Source of the DNA: Pelodera strongyloides
Taxonomy: Eukaryota; Nematoda; Chromadorea; Rhabditida; Rhabditidae
DNA: 64,000 nucleotides
Reading direction: 5' to 3'
NCBI GenBank assembly: GCA_036852015.1
Contig: JAANDG010000024.1
Coordinates: 248,001 to 312,000, forward strand
The notes under the pieces: model-generated
Databases searched by the model: none
Told to the model about the DNA's origin: nothing
What the model saw: only the letters and a program-made list of their open reading frames with translations
Position numbers and translations under genes: made by a program
Shown here: in pieces, positions 45,701 through 57,223 of the stretch
Numbering within the stretch: the first letter of the stretch is position 1
Layout: every line of letters starts with the position of its first letter

Positions 45701-48700
45701 GGACATCAAATGTGGCGCCATTGTTGGGTACGTTTATCGAAAAACATTCATAAATTATGTTTAATTATTTAATTTGATCATTTAGTTGCTCTGCGTTTGT
45801 TTCTTTAATTTTATTGCCGATTCGCATATGTGTGATTGTGTAATGTGGTTTGCTGAGTGCGAGCTGTGCGAGAAGGCAGATTTTCGATCAGGGATCAATC
45901 AGTTTAGCTTGCAATTAGCTATTCACTATGCTCTATTTAGGTAATTCGACTAATTGCTCGCTGGAACATCTCGACTTCAGCAATTGCAGCATTGGATGTT
46001 CTGCTGATGCCCCGGATTTGATCAGAGCAAGGTTTGTCGCATATGAAAATTAAGTTTCGAGAATATGAACTCTTTCACTCGTTGTGCTTTTACGAGAAGT
46101 GAGTTATGGGCAATGGGCTTTGTAATGTCTTCTGGATATAAATTGATCTAGCACTGGCGGCATTTCTTTATCTGCAACGAAATTTAGAAATTCCCGAAGC
46201 GCTATTCTCCCGTGTGGTTGCTACGGAGATCCTGACCTCTCGGTTGAATGGTGGTTGTATAGACCGAAGATGATACTGGGCCGGTATTTTGCCAACAATG
46301 GAAGCACGGAAACGTACAGTGGAACGGAAAATATGCGAGGAAAGTTTGAGGTGAGTACTGTAGGTTTATCAGGGACTTTTCAAAACTGATCCATTCTAGT
46401 ATGTGCTTCTTTACAAGGGTGCTTCAGCAGTTAGTTGAATGCTTTTGATTATTCAGTGGTTCATGAGTAGAGTGTATGCGTTCCGGGTGACGAATTGCTC
46501 GATATCTCCTAAAACTGAAAGTGTCTCCTTTGCGTGGGCAATTGACTCGTGTATTTTACTTTTCCTTTTTTAGATTTTGAAAAATGGCCTGAATATCATT
46601 TCGGCGGATAAGACGATGGTGGAACGTTATGTCTGTGTAGTGAAGAATGAGCACGGACATGCTTACCGAATTGTCAGGTGGATAAGTTACTTCATCGATC
46701 TTCTTATGAGACCTTAACAATATGTAAATACATATAGATAAGGATTTACATATTTCCTTAACAATATGTATTGTAGGAACGGGAGTCTCATATTTCAGTC
46801 TTTATTTCTCTTATCGTTTAGATTCCGCCTCGACTACTCCAACTGGTATTCCTTCGCCATATTCGATTCTGTCTTCTGGGGTTCGTGTCTGACATCTCTC
46901 CTCGTTTGTGCCTTCTCCTTCCTTCTGAACGTCACCTGGATCCTTTCGAGAAAGAGTATTCTATGGTAAGTGGTAGTCTACAGTAGTTAGCTTTCCGAGT
47001 TCCCAACGTCTGTTCAACACGACGCTCTGTCATAGAATCGAACACAAATAGCATACAACGTTAAAATACAGTTGCCGTTGCTTTTATAGTAATATGATTT
47101 AATGGAGTTTGTATGTAGTTTGGACCCTTGTTAATGGGAACTGTTGTGAAGCAGTTCGTATCCTTTTGGTTTACAGTTTCTTTGTTGATCAGAGTCTGTT
47201 GTTTTGCAGGTGGATCCACCGCGCGGAAAGGCTATCGCGGGTGCGTAAGATGGTCGAGGCGATGGAGAAGTACCGAGCACGACAAATGGAAAGTCTGCAC
47301 GAGAAATACGCCCGAAAGGTGCAGAATGTGAGGGAGAACTATCATCAACAGGTGAGTATCTTTGCCTTGATCATTAAATGTTTTATATATTTTTTTGTTA
47401 TGAAATTGTATGCTAAAGATCACTTTGAGAAAGTTGATCGTTTTTTATCACATAAAGCGAGCATGTCGAGTTACACAGTTTTACATTTTACGGGCTTTTT
47501 CGTTCTGCGAAACGCATTTCATGTGTCAATTTGTTAGCATCATGTCTTATAGGTGGAACAACTTCGTGAGGCCTACTCATCGCAAGCCGAGCGCTTCAGG
47601 GAGTACAGAGAAGCACAGATGGAGAATGTCACGTCACATTTGGAAGTTGTCAGGTAAGAATTTTTGATAATTATCCAAAGATTCGTGATGGTGTTCCTGT
47701 TGTTGAAGTATCTTATTTCTACTCTCCCCGCTTTTCGCATTAGAACATCTTCAGTTCTTTGTTTCACGATATTACGTAAATAGTAAAGAAACTACATATC
47801 ATATAGTTGCTTTTTTTTATACACCGTAATATTGCTGCCACATTTACCGAACTTCTTATTCAGGGACAATTACAATCAACAAATGCAGCGGGTCCGCGAG
47901 TATGGTAGTAGGAGAGCTGAACAGTTGTGGGAGAGTTATGAGAGACAGGTAGGTGCTGTTGTTTGTTTACCTTTTGTTTATCTTCATACAGCCGGTTGGA
48001 AATTGTAAGAGGAGTGTGGTTTAGCTTTGCTGCGTTTTTGTCATAAATGCTATATGTTTCATCTTCCAAATGAAAGGTCGCTTTATAGAGTCCAAGTTAA
48101 TTAGTTTTACTTTGGTGTGTATAAGGGACCTAACATTGAGTATGCTGAAAAGAGGGTTTTTATGGTTAGGGCGCGTTTAAGATGGCCGAAAGAAAGAAAA
48201 AAATGCGTTTTCGGCCGTTCAGGTTGGGCGAAAAGAAAACTTTTGAAAGACAATGCAAAAACAAGAGGCGCAGACAAAACCCGAAAAAAATTACTGTATT
48301 TTTTCATTTTCCCTTAGTATTAAAAATTTTCTTTTCGGCCAACCTGAACGGCCGAAAACGCATTTTTTTCTTTCTTTCGGCCATCTTAAACGCGCCCTTA
48401 GTGAAATTCAACAAAAATGATGAGTTTCTTTGTTCATGTATGTGTAGATAAACATGTTTAATTAATAACTTTTTTTTCCAGGTGAACCGTATGCGCACGT
48501 TCAGTCTACAACATCGATTGAAGTTGATGAGGCAGTACAAGGTCGGTTTAAACTTTCTTGATAAATTTTCCTCAGAATAAAGTAGCAAAGTAGGTATTGG
48601 GTAGATTGGCTGAAATGGGTGATTCTGCGTGTTTCCGGTAATGGGGAAAAAATTAACCGGGGGCCTAAATAAGAAGCTGTTCAGCGCTGTGCTTGGTCCT

Positions 48701-50078
48701 GCATTGACTGACAACGAGCACTCATTCATTTCCACTTATTCATTCATTTCCACTTACTGACAATGTTTTCCAGGTGAAGCAACGATACCTGAACAAGTTA
48801 TTGGAATCGTTCCAGGATACAAATAGCCCCGAAGCTTTGAGACAACACGTATGTTACAACACCTTTGCGCAGGTTGCTTTGTTTCACTGTCTTTCGACGG
48901 TTTTGTTAGCTCCCCCATCTTAGATTGCGCTTGAATGGCAAACATTGTTTTGTGGAATTCTGGACCGATTTAGGAGGAAGAGGTTCGAGCTGCCCTCGAC
49001 GCTTTGAAGACCAATCCCCTTGATGATGTGGAAGATCCACAAGCACTGGTCGAAGGAACGCACTCGCAAAGGGATGATCCGCCAGGTAACGGGTTTTTTT
49101 ACTAGTGTTTGTTATCTTACCGTAAGGAGCATAATGTTGAGATGGAAGTGCATTTTATACGGACCATCGTTTCCTAGCGTTGACTAATGTTTAGGCGGTA
49201 CTTGTGCCGGTTTATTTTGCTAACGTGGTGTATGTTTTCTTAAAGCAATCACAAAAAAACAAGCATGATCAAATCATCAAACACATGACCAAATCACCAT
49301 TACTGTATGTATGTTGATGTTCACTGAATTTCCTTCACCCACCCTTTCCCTGTTCAGGTACTCACGGTGTGAACCCGCTAAGCCGCGCCTCGTCCTTTTA
49401 TTCGCTACCCGAATACACACTCGACGAGAATGGAGATCTGAGACCGACCGTGCTGCCCACGATTAGATTCCATCAGCGGTATGTCGGTTTTACCTTTACC
49501 TTAGATGTCTATCTTCAGCAGTGGGCATGTTACCTAGATTCCGCGAAGTTAGTCTTGCCGTGCCTATTATTATATCCGGGAGTCGTAAATGCTCGAAGAT
49601 CTACCCTTACTATTATTATATACCTCATATTGTAGGGACGAGACTGCAAACAGTGCAGCCAGGTCAAACTGGCATAGCAATGTTGGTGGAAGTAGGTCTG
49701 CTCATCCGACACCCAAGGTTTGTTATTTGATTTGATTTTCGTGAACTTATAGCGCGTCGTATGAGAGAGTTACGTTCGCAAGTTCGCATTCCTTAATCCA
49801 ACAGTGAAACATGCGATGGTAAATACATCCACCTGGTATCAAAATGATCAAAACCAAGTAGCTTGCATGATCTAGTGTGATCTGTGAACTATATCCACCT
49901 GTTGTTTAAGAGGCGATCAGCCATCGAAGCGACCAAATCTGAGGGAGGCAGTCGAGAGAGAAGTCAGACAGAAGTGAATACTACGGAAGGGGCAGAATCA
50001 TCGACGTCCGTCAAACAAGAACCCCGGCTAAGAGATAAGGAGTATAAGGTCCCGAAGCCTAAGGAACCCAAGGAATAG
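42784..50078 (+). CDS. LRR-Ig transmembrane receptor with coiled-coil cytoplasmic tail
   Basis: Twenty-two exons: 42784-42974, 43222-43352, 43592-43776, 44064-44255, 44510-44659, 44879-44997, 45113-45170, 45355-45440, 45636-45727, 45941-46031, 46152-46350, 46574-46677, 46822-46965, 47210-47351, 47553-47653, 47864-47948, 48482-48541, 48774-48848, 48974-49085, 49358-49478, 49636-49717, 49911-50078; about 895 aa. A hydrophobic segment (about 33-49) serves as signal or anchor. A Cys cap follows (CPQVLGCKC...FC), then degenerate LRRs (VRKLDLHANNLG, IEDLDLSNNK, RVNLSGNLLKNI) and a C-terminal cap NQWDCSTC. An Ig-like domain (about 440-530) has Cys453, the EWW motif and YVCVV. A TM segment spans about 544-573. 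The tail starts with about 145 aa of Met/Arg/Glu/Gln-rich coiled coil (MEKYRARQMESLHEKY, VRENYHQQVEQLREAY, VRDNYNQQMQRVREY), then a disordered end with KPKEPKE. It is probably an adhesion or signalling receptor. I cannot name an orthologue. Confidence 0.88.
48169..48397. repeat. 229-bp PIF/Harbinger-like MITE in LRR receptor intron 16
   Basis: Nearly perfect inverted arms of about 67 bp, beginning GGGCGCGTTTAAGATGGCC and its reverse complement. TTA lies immediately outside both ends (48166-48168 and 48398-48400), which is the 3-bp target-site duplication of PIF/Harbinger elements. No coding capacity; the open frames across it are by-products of the palindrome. Confidence 0.93.
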
Positions 50079-53000
50079 GATAGCGAGTATCGGTAGGCGT
50101 TTTGTTTAGTACGTGTACTTTCGTTCTTCATTTTTTTTCTGCTCCAGAATTGGTTCTTGGTCCCAAGGAGATATCGCAACACATGTGACTATATAGCTAT
50201 GATTTGCCATGTTGCTAAGCTTTTGGTTAGTATGGTGGTATACTATACAGTAGCTTGAAACATGGAAGCCTGGAAGCTCATATTTCCTTGGAAAAATCTA
50301 TATTTTCTATGTATCAACGTACTTTTTAGATACGCGTAGTTCCTTTCCGCTCACTGATCTTTGTTTACTATATTTCTTTCGTTTTTTTGTATTGTAACAT
50401 ACATGAAGTAGTTGCAACATGTATGTATGTAACTTCTTTAAGTCAAATCCGTTCCATACATGCATGTACCTTTTTTAACTCAAATCTCGCGTGTGACTCT
50501 TTTTCCTTCTTTTGCATTAACGTTTCTAGTGTTTTCTAGGTGAATGAATGCTTGTATTTATTTATTGATAATCTGTGTATGAGTAGGTTGTTTGAGATGA
50601 AGCCACCCTTTTATATTTTATAGTTAACTTTTTTTTGTATGTCTTTTTCATATTTTTTGAGATTCATCTTGCTAAAGTTAGCTCGTGAATAGTTACTTGT
50701 GAGCTTGGTAGCTCGATTGTGTTTATTAGTTTATTTGTTCTAAAATACGTATGCTATCCTGAATCATGCGAAACTGGTGTCCAAACGTGTTCTTTGTTCT
50801 TTGTAAACCTATAAGTTTGCTTTGTTGTATAGCGTTTCTATGATTTCGATGAGTTTTCTTGTATTTCTGTGCGACCGGATGCTTTGATGTCACATTCCCT
50901 CATTCTCACTAGTTGAGCTTCCGTCTCCTCTCTTTCTTCTTTCTTTATCTCTCTATCAGTGAGCATTGATTGAGCTATGATTATTCTGCCGATGTGATAG
51001 TTTTATTGCCTCTTACTGTAGGAATATTACGCACCGAAATCAAAAGTGATATTATTTGTTGTGTACTTATTATTCTAAGTATTGGGACGTATTTCGGAAT
51101 TGCCCTATTTTTCTTTTTGGCTAATAAATTATTATGTTCCGAGTTTTGGGTGTTTATTTTTTGCTTATGGTTTTGGTTTGTGCTCATCGGCGAATATTTG
51201 TGTTTGCTTTGTTTTCGTGTTTTAGGTTGCTCATAATATGTTTAACTGGTTATTCAATGTAGTTAGACGATTATTTTTAACTAGTTATATAATGTGGTAA
51301 CTAGTTAGGCTTATACTTTGTAGAAAATAGCATTGGTTTAGTTGGGAGAGAGGAGATTCGCGAGGTAAATATATGCTGCTTGGTTTCATACCGTAGTTTA
51401 TAAGAAATTGGTAAACTCTACATATGATGTTGTGCATGTATAAGAATTTGCTAATTGTAAGATTGCATTATGTTTGTTTACAACTTCGTACGGTATGTGG
51501 TTGGGGTATGGTCTATGTACGAGAACTTGATACTTCTTTGGATTGTTGCCAATCGTTTAACTCTTGAGCGGTGTGGGGATCTCACGTCGAGTGATTGCGA
51601 GATACGCATGATAGAGGGGAAGGATAGGTGTTTCTCTCTGGATGTCCTCCCGAAAAGAGTTTATAAGTCCTGAGGATAGAAGATAAATAGTGTGTCAGTT
51701 TGAGAGAGTGTACGCGGAATAGTGTATGGTTGATGAGACGGAGAGTGGGAGAGTCAGCCCCGGGAGTCGCACTATTGTGATGTTCTATTCACTCTTTCTC
51801 TCTGTGCAACCCCGCAGGACTCCCCGCCAAACTAAACATAGAGAGAATGATTCTGGACGGTGCGCGCTTTTGAAGAAACTGATTTGTTTAGAATTATTTA
51901 TATTAGAGAGTGTGAATGTGAGCTATTTTTGGCAGTCAATATTGGGTTCCTGTAGAATGTATAGTGTAGTATGTGTTTTTCTGTGGGGAACTTTTTGATG
52001 TTACATTTTTATCAGTATCGTATCGTGAAGTTATATATTTTTTCAGCAATGATTTTTTGTAAGCTAATTATGTTATTTGCAGGTATGTGCGATGAAGAAC
52101 AACGCTGCTGGGGCATACCGCAGTGAAGTATTACAGGTTTTCCTCTTTCCTTTTTATTTTTAATTATTTTAACATACTTAGTTTAAAAGCGAAGTTTACC
52201 CTTGTATTTCATAGCCAATCAGTCATGTTCAATTAGCTAGCAGTATTGTCTGTGTGTGTGTGTTTTTTTTCAATGATTGTTTAGTGTATAGTGTCAAAAC
52301 AACTGGTTTTGAACAAAAAATCCTCGAAGGATTTGCGGAATTGTTTAGTGTTCAGTACGATTCCAGTCGTGTTTGCGATTTCTCACCCTGCGCCGCTTCC
52401 TTCCTTTATTGACTTATTTTGGTCCGTCTAAACAAATATTTTTGTTTGCATAGCTGTATTCTTTATCTTTACGGGGGTCATGTGTTTATTCAACATATTT
52501 AAGTTATGGTGATAGTGTGTAACTTGCAGTGTTGAAAAGTTGAAGCAGTAGAATATCGGGTTTTTCAAACGTATGTTGAGTAACTAAATTCATTGTATGC
52601 AAATGAGTGTGATTTGTACAAAAAATCGACCCCGTTTTGCATAAACACATAGGAATACAGTTGCCAAGATACGCTTCAAAAACCAACCGTCATTTCGCTT
52701 TGAAAGTTTTGTGGCAGTTTTCCCTTGTAGAAATTTGATTAATAACCTAGCGTTGCTTAAAAGTATGCCTTTATATATTGACCACTTACGAAAGCTATAT
52801 ATATATATATAAGTGATAAAAGAGGGAGGAATACAGAATTTAAATTTATGGTCGTTTAGTTGAGTTGAGAAGCGTTGTCGGCGCGCGTGGCATTGTCCAT
52901 TGAAAGATCTTTTTGATCTCGGTAATATATTAGAAAAGTATGTCTACTTTGTTATTTTTTCTTGTTCTTTTGTATCATCTCATTTGTTAATCCGTACTGG

Positions 53001-56000
53001 ACGATGTTTTCAGTTGATTGGTGATTCCCGTAATACTTTTCCTGTGCTTAAACATTGACGTATTTGTTTAGTCGCTAAGTAGTTATGTCATCGGCATAGT
53101 AAATAGGAGATGAGTAGAATTTGCTGCGCATTATACAAGTAAGAGCTTTTTTCTGATTTGGAGCCAACTCGAAATCGAAAATCAATATGGTAGGTTAGAA
53201 TAGTACAATAGTAGTCGTAAGAAAATGCAGAATAGTAATGTTCTTTGAACGGTTAGTCTACGTCTACAGTTTGTTATCCTCTGTTGTTTGAAGGACGGGG
53301 TGGCACGTCACTATAACATGTTTCATTTGATGTGTTTAATTCAGCGTAACTTAAGTTTAAGCCGTTATCGTAGTTTTTGATATGTGAATATAGCGTGCGT
53401 GTTGTTAACTTTTTTTACTTGCCTCACTGGAGCTCTCCAGTGGAGCGATTTGTATGTTTACTCAGAACTTAAGAAGTGCTCTTTTTTGCTTTTTATTTTT
53501 GTTTCATGCTCTCTAAATCCTTGGTCAACGGGCAGTTGTTTGTAAATGTTTTCTTTTCGTAAATGTTTTCAAGTTCGATTCTCTGTTGTGTGCGTGTCCG
53601 CGCGTGTGTGTGCATGTGTGTGTACGTGTGTGTATGTCGCGTGTGCATGTGTGATCTGTGTGTATCGGTTAGGGGTTAGACATGTAAGTCTGTATCTGAA
53701 TTGGCACAACATCTTTACCTAAAAGACCGTCCCATATTGTCTGTGTCTGTATGTTTCGCCGAATGGGGGATTATCCGAAAGCGATCGTTCCGAGGTTCTC
53801 TTCTCTCTTTTATAATGGATCCGGTTTTGGTCAGTCAGTGTTATTCATCCGAGTTCAGTGGGTGTTCAAACTCGCCAGCAATATTTATGTTTTGAAATTG
53901 AAGGAGTTGGAGTTCTTCTTCGTAGAACATTTTGTATTAGATTAGCTTACTTGTGTTAGCTAAGCTATCTTTGCCAAAAGTCAACGCTACTGTTTGTAAC
54001 TGCTTTTTTTCTAACCCTTACTATTGTTTCGTATTTCCCAGAATTTCCGAATACCAGTACACATGCCCCTTATTACCCCGTTTCTCTGTCTTAATTGCAT
54101 TTGCTTTAAATTATAATTTTTCTGTGCGTATCTTTGTGATGTAATAACTGTGATGTAATCTTTGTCATTATTGTTATTATTATTATTTTTGTACAAGGCA
54201 TATTTAATGACATTCGATTTTCCTGAAAAAAAATAGTGGTTGATTTTCAATGCTTGACTGCTTTTTCCTGTGACCTTGTTTCTATCTCTTTCATCACTAT
54301 TTCACTGTCAATCTGTTCTGTCAGATTAACGTTGTCACTTGTCATTGACAATCGAACATTTTATGTGGGTTTGATATTTTGATTTATTGGTTCAGTTTTG
54401 GTTTGACTTTCGAATATTGTGGGAGTTTTCTTTCCAAGCGGAAGTTTGTCGGTTTGTCCTTCGTCATATGTGTTGTCATTTTGTCACCTGACACCTGTGA
54501 GGTAAAAAGTAAGCGTAAGCATCTAGACCTTTGAGTCGTTTGTTTTCTTTACTTATATTTGAACATTTTTTTAAAAAATTGCTGTTTAATTTAATTAATA
54601 TATTGATTATTTTTATTAATCTGATTACGACTTACAACTACGTGTGGTTAGACGTTATCCTTATTTTCTCGTGGGGTCAGTCTTAAAAACTGCCAAAACT
54701 GGTCGATTGATTGATTGGTCATTATCGATGGTTTTGTTACGACTTTATGTTTTCTGTTCTATTTATTTTTTGTTACGTTTTCTGTTCTACCAGGCAGTCA
54801 TTGTTATTTCAGAAGTTTTGATTGTTTTCTATTTCTTTTGAATCTTTTGGGTCACTTTCATTCATCTACGGAAGCTCTGTCATTGAAATCTTACATTCGT
54901 TAGTTCGTTTCATATGCACTCGTTTTTCCATTTGAGATGATGTCGGATATGTTAATGTGCTTTCGAATGAGAATGACTTCTCAAAAGACGGGAGCCATTA
55001 GTTTGGCATTGATGAGTTTGCCACTCCTATGTACCTAACTATAAGTACTTCTACGATTCATGTAGTAAGCCTATCAATCTCACATTGACATATTTTTGAG
55101 TGTGCGGTGCTCGTTACTCACTCGTAAGGATAAATTCTGCAGTAAAGTAAAACATTTAAGCAAAGGCGTATTTTATTGAGTTATTTTTTATTATAAAACA
55201 CTATATGAGTACGATATTTCGTGAACTTTTGTGTGTCAAATTGTGGCACCTCCACCTAGCATTTTTTTATTGAATCTTTTTTACTTCACTCTATTTTATA
55301 TTTAAGAGTTAAAGAGTTAAACTGTTAGCACTCAAATTTCGCATTCTGGGTGGTGATGTTCGTTGGTTTTTCAACCAGACGTATATTATTCTTATGCACG
55401 ATAATATTCCTTTGTGTGGGCGCTCGTTGCGAAACTCTATTTCTAAACATTGACTCACACTTGGACTATTTATCAATTTTGTATATTTATTCTTTATTGT
55501 ATTGACGTTCTCTGTTCTCTTTCTGTCTATTTTGTCTAGCGTCTTCCGGGTCTCTGTGAATAACTAGTTTTATTTCACTCAGTTCCCCTTCATTTATCAC
55601 TTGATAGCTTGAAAACTGGGACGATTGGTATAATTGATGTACTTTTACTTTGTTGTAGTGTCCACGCCAGTGTTATCTAGTGCGCTGGTTTTGTTTACAA
55701 CTGAGAAGTTATAACTTTTCGTGGGAGTTAGGAGTTCTGTGTTTTTCAGCTCTACTGTTCAAATGTACTTGTTGAAATCAGCTGGAATTCATGATTCACC
55801 TATTCTTCGAGTGTGCTGTATTTTTGAAATACCGATGTAAAGTTGTGTTCTTGAACCCTGAAAATATGTTTAACACCCAAATACAACGTTCCTCAAGTCT
55901 AACATATGTAATTCATGCACTCAATCAAATATGTTTTTGTTTCATTGAAATCCCTAATAATTTTCTGATTGAAAGAAAGAAAGGAAAAAGAAGAATGTAA

Positions 56001-57223
56001 AATTGTTAGTTGTTATATTCTGAATCATTCAGTGCCGAAGAATCAGCTGGTACATTTTCTTTATTTTCTTGGGTAGATGGCAACAAAGGAATACATTTCT
56101 TTTTCAACTTTATGTTTTTATTCAAATGCCACTTGGTTTTTTTATGATGTGTACCTTTTTTCTGGCGAGTTTTTTTTAGAGGCTGCACTTTGTTACCGTA
56201 ACCCGGCCGGCATGTAATTTCCAGAAATTTGTTTTGCTCTTTATATTTCTAGCTTTTGTTCTTGTTTTGAGTTTTGTTTTAAAGTCAGTTATGAATAGTG
56301 TTCCTGTGCGTGTGATCCTAAATCCTGTATATATTTATCTGCTTATCTGTTGAGGCGCTCTAGGGCTCTGCTCAACTTAGGATCCAATATTTACTTGCGA
56401 ATAGGACGTTTAAGTAGTGGTGACTAAAAGATGGGCTGGTGTCTTAATTCCCCGAATAATTCGCATTCCTTCTGGTACTTCATTATGTATTGCCAAATAT
56501 ATGTTGTGGTTCTCCAGTATCGCCTATGACTAATTGATGTAGATGGTGGGAGTTAATTTAATTTTTCCACATTAGTTTCTATGGGCGGGGGTTGGCAACT
56601 GAACTGTCCGGTGCTTGCACAGTTCCCCACTGTTTTATCAGTTTGTTTTGTCTCCCTTTGCATCCTACTTTCTCTCTAATTGAAGTTATCTTTTCACATG
56701 TTTCTGTCACTGCGATCCCTGTATCTCCCACTTCACTGATATTATTGACAGTGAAGCTTTCCCTCCCTCATGTATGCCTGAGAGATGGGTTTACAAGTTG
56801 GTACTGTTTTATGATTAGTTGTTAGTGTTATTGATTGTATTTTGTTTGACGTATGTAGACGTTGGACGAGGACGGAAGATTTCTTGAAGTTGGGAATCTC
56901 AGTTTCAGACTCTCAGATGGTTTTAATTTTCGTCTTTGCGGAATGTTGTTGAATATCATCGTCGTCCTGCGATGGTATTTGAGCGCGTTTTTGGCAACTA
57001 TTTTATATTCACACTAATATTCTCGTAATATTACTGCTATTTGACACTGTGTTAAGGTTTCCGCGCCATATTAGCTTTTCTGATTTTGATCTCCGACCTT
57101 TTTACCTCTTGTATTCTTTAAACCTGCTATATGTCGCCTAATTTGTGTAATCTTTCAGGTAATTCTTTCCGGGTGTCCGTTGATTCTCCTTGTGGCTGTG
57201 AGAATTAATTGTGGTTGATAAAA
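50079..57223. other. Long gene-free region (7.1 kb) upstream of the amphiphysin gene
   Basis: AT-rich and especially T-rich on this strand. There is a (TG)n-like tract at about 53585-53665 and an (AT)n run near 52795-52812. No conserved protein is recognised on either strand. An isolated exon-like block lies at 52083-52136. The start of the amphiphysin gene is preceded by a TCTTTCAG ending at 57158, so long 5'UTR introns of that gene could occupy much of the region. Confidence 0.5.
52083..52136 (+). other. Orphan exon-like block, 54 bp
   Basis: Bounded by TTTGCAG on the left and a GTTTTC donor on the right, open in phase 0 for 18 codons (VCAMKNNAAGAYRSEVLQ). It could be an alternative 3' exon of the LRR receptor, whose exon 21 also ends in phase 0, a 5' exon of the next gene, or chance. 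Weak. Confidence 0.2.

Noticed and set aside
48107..48451. Overlapping open frames on both strands
   Set aside because: Produced by the palindromic MITE. They have no start context or conserved motif.
50079..57223. Search for a hidden gene on either strand
   Set aside because: Many short open frames, all AT/T-rich with Phe/Leu/Ser/Cys bias and no conserved motif. Only the 54-bp block at 52083 looked exon-like.
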